Positions 1-7,307 of a stretch of DNA of 64,000 nucleotides are shown here, one piece after another. The position numbers and the translations under genes are program-made. Source of the DNA: Sneathiella chinensis (GTDB taxonomy: Bacteria; Pseudomonadota; Alphaproteobacteria; Sneathiellales; Sneathiellaceae); the NCBI RefSeq assembly GCF_012720115.1, contig NZ_VNWN01000007.1, positions 186,001-250,000 of the forward strand, written 5' to 3'. Every line of letters starts with the position of its first letter. Positions within the stretch are counted from its first letter, which is position 1. The notes beneath the pieces are model-generated. The model was not told the origin of the DNA. It saw nothing but the letters and a program-made list of their open reading frames with translations, and did no database searches.

Positions 1-367
1 CGCAGTTGGAAATACAGACCATGGCATCAGCACAGTGGGCGTTGACCATATATTCAACAGAGTCGGCAATGATCTCGCGGGACGGCAGGCTGTACAGCAT
101 CCCGTCATGGCCCATGGCAATCCCGTCATCCACCGCAATGGTGTTGAATTCCTTGGCCACACCGCCGCATTTTTCAATCTCGCGGGCGACCATCTGGCCC
201 AGATCCTTCAGGTGCACATGGCCCGGCACGAACTGGGTGAAAGAGTTGACGACCGCAATGATCGGCTTGCTGAAATCCCCGTCCTGCATGCCTGTCGCAC
301 GCCACAGCGCACGGGCACCTGCCATGTTCCGGCCATGAGTGGATGTCTTCGATCTGTATTGCGGCAT
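1..367 (-). CDS. ilvD: Dihydroxy-acid dehydratase, N-terminal part (cut by window edge)
   Basis: Only the first ~122 codons are present; the gene runs off the left edge. The enzyme dehydrates 2,3-dihydroxy-isovalerate and -methylvalerate to the 2-keto acids in valine and isoleucine synthesis, using an Fe-S cluster in the cytoplasm. Visible conserved stretches are the N-terminal [20 protein letters not shown], then [16 protein letters not shown] and [20 protein letters not shown], followed by [10 protein letters not shown], whose cysteine region is a cluster-ligand area in the IlvD/Edd family. The start is the ATG at 365-367. The following 170 bp up to the next gene hold the divergent upstream regions. 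IlvD is favoured over Edd because of the N-terminal motif; the partial length leaves slight doubt. Confidence 0.93.
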   Translation of the reverse strand, partial: MPQYRSKTSTHGRNMAGARALWRATGMQDGDFSKPIIAVVNSFTQFVPGHVHLKDLGQMVAREIEKCGGVAKEFNTIAVDDGIAMGHDGMLYSLPSREIIADSVEYMVNAHCADAMVCISNC

Positions 368-550
368 TTCCTTGTTCCCTGACTGGTTTACAAACTCTTT
401 TTCATTCCTACCCCTTTAATCCCCAGAGGGCAAGCGGCTGAGAGGGCTTTTATACCCCTATTCGGCACAACACAAGGCAACACTATTTGATTGAACAATA
501 ATTACACAACACTACTTAAAGGTGTTTAAAGTAACCAAGTGAGTTTTACC

Positions 551-2149
551 ATGCAATGTGAAGGTATTACACGCGCCGGGAAAAGATGCCGAAAAAAGTC
601 GATCCCCGGTGAACTCTTCTGCGATACGCATAAACGGGTTCGGCGCACCCACAGTCTAGCACTATTATTTCCCATATTGCTCTTTTTTATTGTCATTAAT
701 TTCTTTTTCTACGGCATTTTGTTTGAAAGTATTATCCTGAACTATTTCGGGATCAGCTATCTGGCGTGGGCCGGGGTTGAGGATCTGGTCCTTGGAACTG
801 TCCGCTATGGCGGTGTGGTCCTTGGCATTTCCCTTCTTGTGTGGATGGCCTACAGCCTGCTTCTGGGGCTGTTCCTTGGTTTTTCCCTGCTGGGGCGGGT
901 CATCCTGAATCTGCGCGGGGAGAATTTGCCCTTCCGGACAAGGCTCGCCATTATCGCCTACAGCCTTGTGATTTTCCTGTTCAACATCCTGCGCCTGATC
1001 TTCCTGCCCCTGCCAACGACAATCCGGCGAAAGTCGGAAAAGTTCCTCTCGCAGAGGGAGCGGTTCGCCCTTGGCCTCCGCCGGTTGCGCCCCGCATCGG
1101 GAGCAACAACCCCGCCGCCTGGCCTGCCCGCCCGGACCGCGTGGCACTATTTCTCGCGCTTTGCCCTGCTGCAGCAGTTTGGCCGCCATCGCTTTTTCGC
1201 GCTGGCCATGATCATGGTTCTATCCAGCATCGGCCTGCTGACAGTTGCCGCAAACAAGGCGGGGAACACACTGACCTGCCTGCAGGAAACGGCCGCCCCA
1301 TCCGCTGGCGGCACTCTCGCTCTGCCCTCCGGCATGACCCAGTATTCTGACTGTCCGGGCCTTGCAGCCTCCCCCGCCGCTTCTGGCGGTCACATGGCGA
1401 ACCTGTTTTCCGTGGTGCCGGGCCTGCTGGATTTCCCGCTTGTCCGGGTCGATGGTCCGTCTCCGGCAGGCTGGATGATCTATCTTCGCACCACGTCGCG
1501 CTACACCCTGTTCTTTGATCCGGCAGGCCATAAACCGGTTGTGCTGCCGGGGGCCTTGGCTCTTAACCTGTGGCCTGCCGAACCGGCCCCGCCCAAGGAC
1601 CGCTCCGCCCCGGTGTTGGCCCCGGCCCCTTCCTCGCAGTCTGAGCCTGCAGTTGTGGACACCCCCTCGCCCCTTCAGCGCTTGCTGCAGGAACTGGCCA
1701 ACCTGAAGCGTCCCGCGCCCGAAACACCACCTGCGCAGGTTCCGGCTCAGGCAGCCCCCTTCGGGTATGACAGCTATACCGAGATACAGGCCGACCAGAT
1801 CAAGGATCGCAATATCCCTGTTGGTTGCCTTGCCACACCCCCCAGCCTTGTCAGCCGCTTCCAGAAGGACAGCCACATCCTGTCATCGCCCGTGGATCAG
1901 CAAGCCCTGATTGACCATGCGACAAAGCTTGCGGCCCGGCCTGACGCCGCCGTTCTTGTGTTCGGATTTGCCGATCCGTCCGGGCGCCGGGGGTATAACA
2001 GCTATCTGTCCCTGAAACGGGCGGAACATATCCGCAAATGGCTGGTCAAGCTCGGCGTCGATAACAGCCGGATCATGACGCTGGGTTTGGGGGAAAACCG
2101 GTCCCGTTTCCTGCCGGAACGGCGGACTGAAATCCGCCTTTGTTCCTGA
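551..2149 (+). CDS. DUF5763 zinc-motif membrane protein with C-terminal OmpA-like domain
   Basis: A 532-residue protein of unusual build. The N-terminus has the DUF5763 pattern, QCEGIT...GKRC...FCDTH, with three Cys and one His that could bind zinc. Four hydrophobic segments follow (about residues 36-60, 86-118, 132-155, 215-233). Then comes a Pro/Ala-rich linker and an OmpA-like peptidoglycan-binding domain (about 430-532) with FGFADPSGRRGYN and LSLKRAEHIRKWL, keeping the usual Asp and Arg. The ATG at 551 is preferred to an in-frame GTG at 539 because DUF5763 proteins begin near the first Cys and AAGTGAG sits 8 bases upstream. It probably lies in the inner membrane with the OmpA domain in the periplasm. 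Function is not known. Confidence 0.8.
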   Translation: MQCEGITRAGKRCRKKSIPGELFCDTHKRVRRTHSLALLFPILLFFIVINFFFYGILFESIILNYFGISYLAWAGVEDLVLGTVRYGGVVLGISLLVWMAYSLLLGLFLGFSLLGRVILNLRGENLPFRTRLAIIAYSLVIFLFNILRLIFLPLPTTIRRKSEKFLSQRERFALGLRRLRPASGATTPPPGLPARTAWHYFSRFALLQQFGRHRFFALAMIMVLSSIGLLTVAANKAGNTLTCLQETAAPSAGGTLALPSGMTQYSDCPGLAASPAASGGHMANLFSVVPGLLDFPLVRVDGPSPAGWMIYLRTTSRYTLFFDPAGHKPVVLPGALALNLWPAEPAPPKDRSAPVLAPAPSSQSEPAVVDTPSPLQRLLQELANLKRPAPETPPAQVPAQAAPFGYDSYTEIQADQIKDRNIPVGCLATPPSLVSRFQKDSHILSSPVDQQALIDHATKLAARPDAAVLVFGFADPSGRRGYNSYLSLKRAEHIRKWLVKLGVDNSRIMTLGLGENRSRFLPERRTEIRLCS

Positions 2150-2160
2150 CGGGGATGGGG

Positions 2161-2952
2161 TTACCAGATATAGCCGCGGGCCTCGATCCCCATGACGGAA
2201 TAGTCGATGCGGCGGCGGGCGGCGGCTCTGGCGGCTCCGGCGCAGACCATCAAGGGCACCAGATGTTCTTCGCGGGGATGACAGGTTCCCGCGAACGGGG
2301 CCTGCGCCCAGCTTTCGAACTCGCTCTCCCGGTCCGGCTCGGCCAGTTCGGGGGACAGGACCACCCGGTCCAGCCAGCCATGAAACGCCGTGTTGATCTT
2401 TTGCACATCCGGGTTGTCGGCCTGAAACATCAGCGGGATATTGTGGAAGCTCTGGCCGGACCCGATAATCATCCCCCCTTCTGACAACAGGGGCGACAGG
2501 GCCTTGCCGATCGCCAGATGCCGGGCCGGATCAAGGGATCGTTCCAGCGATATCTGAAGCACCGGGATATCCGCATCCGGGTACAGCAGCATCAGCGGAA
2601 CAAAGGTGCCGTGATCAAAGCCCCGATCGGGGTCGGCGGCGGCGGTGATGCCGGCCTCACCCAGCACGGCCCTGACCCGGTCCGCCATTGCCGGGGCACC
2701 GGGTGCCCCGTATTGAAGGGTGTAAGCCTCGGGCGGGAAGCCGCCATAGTCATAGAGCATACCGGGCGCGGCCCCGCTGCTGACGGAAACCGTGTCCGCC
2801 TCCCAATGGGCGGTGACCACCAGCAGGCAATCCGGCCGGGGCAGGTCCGCCGCCATGGTCTGCAACGCCGCGACCATTTCCCCGTGGCCCGGATCTCCCA
2901 AAAGGGGCATGGGACCACCCCCGTGCGATACAAAGACAACCGGCATTCTCAC
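2161..2952 (-). CDS. LigB-type extradiol dioxygenase (DODA/YgiD family)
   Basis: About 263 residues, the usual size of class III extradiol dioxygenases of the DODA/YgiD type, which open catechol-like rings with a non-haem metal. The metal and catalytic histidines are visible in order: VFVSHGGGP near the N-terminus, VVTAHWEAD, RGFDHGTFVPL and SGQSFHNIP. The substrate cannot be read from sequence; 4,5-DOPA-like catechols are known for relatives. A GTG at 2952, eight bases after AAGGAG, is the best start; an ATG two codons later is possible. It converges with the OmpA-like gene, leaving only 11 bp between the stops. Confidence 0.85.
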   Translation of the reverse strand: MRMPVVFVSHGGGPMPLLGDPGHGEMVAALQTMAADLPRPDCLLVVTAHWEADTVSVSSGAAPGMLYDYGGFPPEAYTLQYGAPGAPAMADRVRAVLGEAGITAAADPDRGFDHGTFVPLMLLYPDADIPVLQISLERSLDPARHLAIGKALSPLLSEGGMIIGSGQSFHNIPLMFQADNPDVQKINTAFHGWLDRVVLSPELAEPDRESEFESWAQAPFAGTCHPREEHLVPLMVCAGAARAAARRRIDYSVMGIEARGYIW

Positions 2953-3037
2953 GGGACATTCTCCTTGTTCAGGGCCTGACTTCAACGTTCCCTATCCTTG
3001 CCCCGGACTAGCCTAAAATCAAGAGGACGGCCATCAC

Positions 3038-3062
3038 AAAAAAGGGAGGCACAAGGCCTCCC
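3038..3062 (-). terminator. Intrinsic terminator of the VPLPA-CTERM gene
   Basis: Arms GGGAGGC and GCCTCCC (3044-3050 and 3056-3062) with a 5-base loop are followed on the minus strand by six T. It lies 25 bp past the stop of the surface protein gene. Confidence 0.8.
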
Positions 3063-3086
3063 AGTTTTGGTTTGGTTGGGTCGCAC

Positions 3087-3755
3087 TTACGTGCTTCTTT
3101 TTCTTGAGAGCCACCCTAGCCCTAGGAGCGCAGCACCGAAAAGCAGCAGGGCCGGTGGCAGGGGAACTATGGAAATGCGAATGGCCATGTCGTCATAGTC
3201 ATGGTCTCCGCGTCCGTCACCAAACAGGGCGATGACGGATGTGGCGCTTTCCTGGAACAGCGCAATGGAAAGATCGCCGTCGATGGTGCCATCATTGTCG
3301 GCACCTTCGGTTGTTGTTGTGTATTGCCAGCAGATAATAAACCAGATTGAACAGGTTTCAGACTCGGTTTCGAACCCGAACGGCAGGGCCCCGTCACTGG
3401 AGAAAGTCACCGTGGACGTATCTCCCACAACAGAGGTATCGTTGTTGAACAGGACCGATTCCGTTCCTTCCAGTTCGACCGCCTCGTTGGTGGCCGCCGC
3501 TTCGCTGCCAAGATAGGTAAAGGTTACCGTTGCCGGGGCACCATCCAGAAACAGGCCGGTTCCCGTGCCATCAGAACTGCTGTTGAACACCAGAACAATA
3601 TCGCCATCAGTCAGGCCTGTGGTTGATGTCAGGTCAAATCCGTTCAGCGCCTCCGCACTGCCGCCGATAATCGAGAAGGTAGAAGCCTGAGCCCAGGCGG
3701 CACTGAAAAGAATGGCCGCACCTACCCCCGCCCCAATCATAAGTTTTTTAAGCAT
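3087..3755 (-). CDS. Secreted VPLPA-CTERM (exosortase-sorted) protein
   Basis: 222 residues with a Sec signal peptide (MLKKLMIGAGVGAAILFSAA, cleaved near AQA-ST) and a C-terminal sorting tripartite: VPLPPALLLF, a hydrophobic stretch, then SRKRST. This is the VPLPA-CTERM form of the PEP-CTERM signal, processed by an exosortase. The body is Thr/Asp/Gly-rich and beta-like, with one pair of cysteines (CSIWFIIC) and an acidic GDHDYDDMAIRI just before the signal, as in other PEP-CTERM proteins. No exosortase gene is in the window. The ATG at 3755 follows GGGGA by six bases; an upstream in-frame start would spoil the signal peptide. Role inferred: surface or exopolysaccharide-associated protein. Confidence 0.85.
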   Translation of the reverse strand: MLKKLMIGAGVGAAILFSAAWAQASTFSIIGGSAEALNGFDLTSTTGLTDGDIVLVFNSSSDGTGTGLFLDGAPATVTFTYLGSEAAATNEAVELEGTESVLFNNDTSVVGDTSTVTFSSDGALPFGFETESETCSIWFIICWQYTTTTEGADNDGTIDGDLSIALFQESATSVIALFGDGRGDHDYDDMAIRISIVPLPPALLLFGAALLGLGWLSRKRST

Positions 3756-4198
3756 GGAATGTCCCCATCCTTGTATCGCAAGCACAGCAGATTGCTCTCG
3801 CAGGAACTCTTGCAGGCAACGACACAGAAAAAATGAATGATGTTAATCTGGATCAGGACAGGTCGGCTTTTTAAGGCCGGGCTTTACGCCAACAGCGAAA
3901 CAGAGCGACCGTATCCCCGGACATGGAACGCAACGTCAATAGGCATCCGTCTTATCTAAATGCTTAACCTTTTGTTAAGTATATTAATAAAAAGCTAAAA
4001 TACAATAATCCATGCCTCTTTTTGTCGTAAATCGGTAAAAATACTACCGCAGTGGGAGAGGAACGGGATGCTTTGAACAGCAACAGGTTCGAAACCGGCG
4101 CCAATACTGCACAAGAAGCCAGTATCAGGCCGGTCATCCGTCCCTTTTCCGTTAATCTGTTCCTGTTTCCCTCGAATCTGTAAGGACCATCGCCGCCC
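3756..4198. other. Intergenic region, 443 bp, no gene seen
   Basis: AT-rich in its middle part (about 3955-4040). It holds the promoter side of the VPLPA-CTERM gene and the downstream side of the acyl-CoA ligase gene. A short dyad CTTAAC-N5-GTTAAG lies near 3962-3978, and a 22-bp element repeated elsewhere lies at 4035-4056. No credible coding frame was seen. Confidence 0.6.
4035..4056. promoter_or_regulatory. Repeated 22-bp element, copy 1
   Basis: GTAAAAATACTACCGCAGTGGG is matched at 18 of 22 positions by GTAAAAGTACCGCCGCACTGGG at 5828-5849. This copy lies 280 bp upstream of the VPLPA-CTERM start; the other lies 70 bp upstream of the acyl-CoA ligase start, both in the same orientation relative to the gene. 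A regulator-binding role is inference. Confidence 0.35.
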
Positions 4199-5758
4199 CT
4201 AGTGGACCTTTGCCCCGTATCCGTCCCAATAAGGCTTGCGAAGTTCTGTTTTCAGGATTTTCCCCGCCCCCGATAACGGCAGCGGTTCCGTCACGAAGGC
4301 GATACTGCGCGGGCACTTGAACCCGGCGATCAGGGAATGGGCATGGTCGATCAATTCATTCTGGGTCGCGGTTTTGCCATCCTGCAGGCGGATGACAGCA
4401 TGGACCTGTTCGCCCCATTTTTCGTGCGGAATTCCGATCACGGCGCATTCCGCCACCAAGGGATGCTGATAAAGGGCATTTTCCACCTCGGCGGAATAAA
4501 CGTTTTCCCCGCCGGAAATGATCATGTCCTTGACCCGGTCCACAATATAGAGAAACCCCTCATCATCCAGATACCCGCCATCCCCGGTATGCATCCAGCC
4601 ATCCCTTTTTGCCTCGGCGGTTTGCTCGGGCTTGTTCCAGTATCCCAGCATCACGTTGTCACCGCGCACGCAGACCTCGCCCACGGTTCCGTTCGGAACC
4701 TCGCTCCCCTGCTCGTCCAGAATGCGCATCTCGACCCCATAAGCCGCCCGGCCCGCCGATTTGTAACGCCCGGCGTGGGGGCCTTCCAGCACATGAAATT
4801 CGGGTCCGGTAAAACTGACCAGCGGGGCACATTCCGTCTGGCCAAAAGCATGGGTGAACCCGCATCCCGGCAAGACCGACAGCGCCTTTTCAATCACCGC
4901 CTCCGGCATGGGCGACGCCCCGTAAAGGACATTCTCAAGACTGCCAAGATCATGGTCCGGCAAGGTGGGGTCATTGACCAGCAGGTTAATCATGGTTGGC
5001 ACCAGAATGGTGCAGGTTATGCCTTCCCCTTGAATGATGGACAGGGTCGCCGCCGGGGTGAAGGCGGGAATGAACACATGACAGCCCAGCCCCATGGTGA
5101 CGCCCAGAACGGCGCTGCCATCGGCGATATGGAACATGGGCGCGGCGTGAAGCCAGCGGCTTTTTTCGGAAAACTGGAAGGCAGGCATACCGTTCAGGGC
5201 ATTGACCACCAGATTGCGATGACTGAGCATCACGCCCTTTGAAACCCCGGTGGTGCCGCCTGTATAATAAAGACCAGCCACGTCATCGCCGCCCCGGCCC
5301 GCATCCGCCACCGGCTCATGATCCCGGATCAACCCTTCATAGGACATCATCCCCTCCGGTGCGGGGCCATCGTCGCAATGGATCACCGTTTCAAGACCGG
5401 GAACGGCCTTTCGCAATTCCGGGACCATGGCCGCAAAGGCATCATCCACCAGAAGGATTTCCGACCCGGAATCATTCAGCCAATAGGCGATTTCCGGCGC
5501 TGCAAGACGGGTATTGACCGGCACAAAGACACCGCCCGCCCATGGTACGGCGTAATAGAATTCCAGATAGCGATCGGAATTGAGGGCCAGAATGGCAACC
5601 CGTTCCCCGTCGCCGATCCCAAGCGATCGAAGCCCGCCTGCGAACCGCTGTACCCGGTCCTTGAATTCGGCGTAGGTCCGGCGGCGTCCCTTGAAAACCG
5701 TCGCGGTCTGGTCCCGTTTGATCTGGACCGCACGCTCCAGCACCTGTGCAATCTGCAT
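4199..5758 (-). CDS. Acyl-CoA synthetase (AMP-binding, FadD/LC-FACS type)
   Basis: 519 residues, full length for an adenylate-forming acyl-CoA ligase. The P-loop-like motif YYTGGTTGVSKGVMLSH lies near residue 165. Downstream are FGQTECAPLVS, the hinge region DRVKDMIISGGENVYSAE and the C-terminal catalytic lysine in LSGAGKILKTELRKPYW. It activates a carboxylic acid with ATP and CoA through an acyl-adenylate; medium or long fatty acids are likely but not provable. The start ATG at 5758 lies 7 bases after GGGAGGGGAAA. It is followed upstream by an MFS exporter on the same strand with a 131-bp gap. The 22-bp element at 5828-5849 may belong to its control region. Confidence 0.9.
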   Translation of the reverse strand: MQIAQVLERAVQIKRDQTATVFKGRRRTYAEFKDRVQRFAGGLRSLGIGDGERVAILALNSDRYLEFYYAVPWAGGVFVPVNTRLAAPEIAYWLNDSGSEILLVDDAFAAMVPELRKAVPGLETVIHCDDGPAPEGMMSYEGLIRDHEPVADAGRGGDDVAGLYYTGGTTGVSKGVMLSHRNLVVNALNGMPAFQFSEKSRWLHAAPMFHIADGSAVLGVTMGLGCHVFIPAFTPAATLSIIQGEGITCTILVPTMINLLVNDPTLPDHDLGSLENVLYGASPMPEAVIEKALSVLPGCGFTHAFGQTECAPLVSFTGPEFHVLEGPHAGRYKSAGRAAYGVEMRILDEQGSEVPNGTVGEVCVRGDNVMLGYWNKPEQTAEAKRDGWMHTGDGGYLDDEGFLYIVDRVKDMIISGGENVYSAEVENALYQHPLVAECAVIGIPHEKWGEQVHAVIRLQDGKTATQNELIDHAHSLIAGFKCPRSIAFVTEPLPLSGAGKILKTELRKPYWDGYGAKVH

Positions 5759-5827
5759 GTTTCCCCTCCCCTGTCATTCTATTTTTACAAGAGAAGTATC
5801 AGCGCAAAAACCCGCATCCGTAAAGAT

Positions 5828-5849
5828 GTAAAAGTACCGCCGCACTGGG
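5828..5849. promoter_or_regulatory. Repeated 22-bp element, copy 2
   Basis: Matches the element at 4035-4056 at 18 of 22 positions (GTAAAA.TAC..CCGCA.TGGG). It lies 70 bp upstream of the acyl-CoA ligase start codon, where a regulator site would be expected. Confidence 0.35.
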
Positions 5850-5889
5850 CAGACCGCAAAAACCGCCCCTGCCCGAAATAGAAAGCGGT

Positions 5890-7116
5890 TCAGGAGAGGG
5901 CGCGGGTCCGGTCAGCGACAAGCTTTCCAAGGATCAGGCACAGGAAGCCAAAGGCAAGGCCGAACAGCAATACAAAGATCAGGGGCAGCGCCGTATCCCC
6001 GTATTGCGCCAGCAGAAGGCCCGCAATGAAGGTACTGAGCGCCCCCATGCCGATTTGCAGCGAACCGGCCAATCCTGCCGCGGCACCAACCCGTTCCGGG
6101 TCCGCCCCGACAGCCCCGGCCATGCCGGAGGCAATGGTGAAACCGTTTCCAAGGGCGATCAGCGACATCAGCCCGAAAAAGGCCACCTTGTCCAAGCCCA
6201 CCGTCAGTTCAAGGACCAGCATGACGACCGGTCCGACCAGCGAAATGCTGTTGCCAATGCAGACCATGCGGAAAATGCCCAGCCGCTGGGCAATGCGGGC
6301 GGTCATATAGTTTCCGCCGATATAGAAAACCGAAATCACCACCAGATAGAGGCCCAATTCCCCGGCGGTTCCCCCCATCAGGTTGACCAGCACATAGGGC
6401 GCCCCGCCCAGAAACGCGAAATAGGCGGACGTGTTAAAGGCCACCTGAAAGGCATAGGCGTTGAATTCCGGATTGGTCAGAAGATGCATGAAAGACCGCA
6501 ACATGCCGCTGAAATTGGTGCGGTGGCGTTTTTCCTCGGGCAGGGTTTCATGGGCCCAACCGATGGAAGCCACCAGAAAAACCGCCCCGGCGGCAATCAC
6601 AAAAACAAAGCTGGCCTGCCAACTGAACCAGTCCTCCAGCACGCCGCCAATCAGCGGGGCCAGTGTGGGGGCCACGACGATCCCCATGGTCAGATAGGCG
6701 ATCATGGCCGCCGCCGTATCCGCGTCAAACAGATCCCGGACCATGGCCCGGCCGATCACCAGACCGGCACAGCCGCCCATGGCCTGAATAACCCGACCCG
6801 CGATCATGATTTCAATCGTCGGCGCGAACAGGCAGATCACCCCGCCCAGAAGAAACACCGTCAACCCGAACAGGACCACCGGGCGCCGCCCGAACCGGTC
6901 TGACACCGGGCCGTAAATCAATTGCCCCACAGACACGGCGGCAAGATACAGGGTCAAGGTAAGCTGCGCGGTGGCGTAATCGGTTTCGAACACCTGTTCC
7001 AGGGTCGGAAGGGACGGCAGGACGATATTCATTCCCATCGGTCCGGCCATGCTGAACAGGACCAGAACAATCAGGGGAATGCGCCGCGTCTGCGATATGT
7101 TGGAATTCGAAACCAT
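5890..7116 (-). CDS. MFS drug/metabolite exporter, Bcr/CflA type
   Basis: About 408 residues with roughly twelve hydrophobic segments, the size and layout of 12-TM major-facilitator exporters. Motif A after TM2 reads YGPVSDRFGRRPVV. The TM5 region has GVLEDWFSWQASFVF, typical of the Bcr/CflA (bicyclomycin/chloramphenicol) branch of proton antiporters in the inner membrane. The ATG at 7116 starts a short polar leader directly before TM1 (IPLIVLVLFSMAGPMG). The frame stays open to 7260, but that extension has no membrane logic. No strong ribosome site is seen at this start, so a few codons either way are uncertain. Substrate unknown. Confidence 0.88.
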   Translation of the reverse strand: MVSNSNISQTRRIPLIVLVLFSMAGPMGMNIVLPSLPTLEQVFETDYATAQLTLTLYLAAVSVGQLIYGPVSDRFGRRPVVLFGLTVFLLGGVICLFAPTIEIMIAGRVIQAMGGCAGLVIGRAMVRDLFDADTAAAMIAYLTMGIVVAPTLAPLIGGVLEDWFSWQASFVFVIAAGAVFLVASIGWAHETLPEEKRHRTNFSGMLRSFMHLLTNPEFNAYAFQVAFNTSAYFAFLGGAPYVLVNLMGGTAGELGLYLVVISVFYIGGNYMTARIAQRLGIFRMVCIGNSISLVGPVVMLVLELTVGLDKVAFFGLMSLIALGNGFTIASGMAGAVGADPERVGAAAGLAGSLQIGMGALSTFIAGLLLAQYGDTALPLIFVLLFGLAFGFLCLILGKLVADRTRALS

Positions 7117-7246
7117 AAACCGGGCCACTGTGAAAAAAGTACGAGGCAAAGAAGCCCGATAGTACAGTCCGTTTCGTTTGAATACAACCAATCTACTACG
7201 ATTTCGGTGGTATGCCCCTATCCCTTCCCGCGCGCCTGCCTCAAAC

Positions 7247-7275
7247 AAAAAGGCGACCACAGGGGCCGCCTTTTT
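7247..7275 (-). terminator. Intrinsic terminator after valS
   Basis: Perfect arms AAAAAGGCG and CGCCTTTTT (7247-7255, 7267-7275) around an 11-base loop. T runs occur on both strands, so it may act in both directions. It lies 33 bp past the valS stop and insulates valS from the MFS gene. Confidence 0.8.
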
Positions 7276-7307
7276 CTCAAACCTTCAGCATTGATGCGAA
7301 TGTGGGC

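Noticed and set aside
434-459. TPP-riboswitch-like text (GGCTGAGAGGGCTTTTATACCCC)
   Set aside because: Only the CTGAGA part matches; the second conserved half (CTGATCTGG-type) is missing downstream, and neither neighbour is a thiamine gene.
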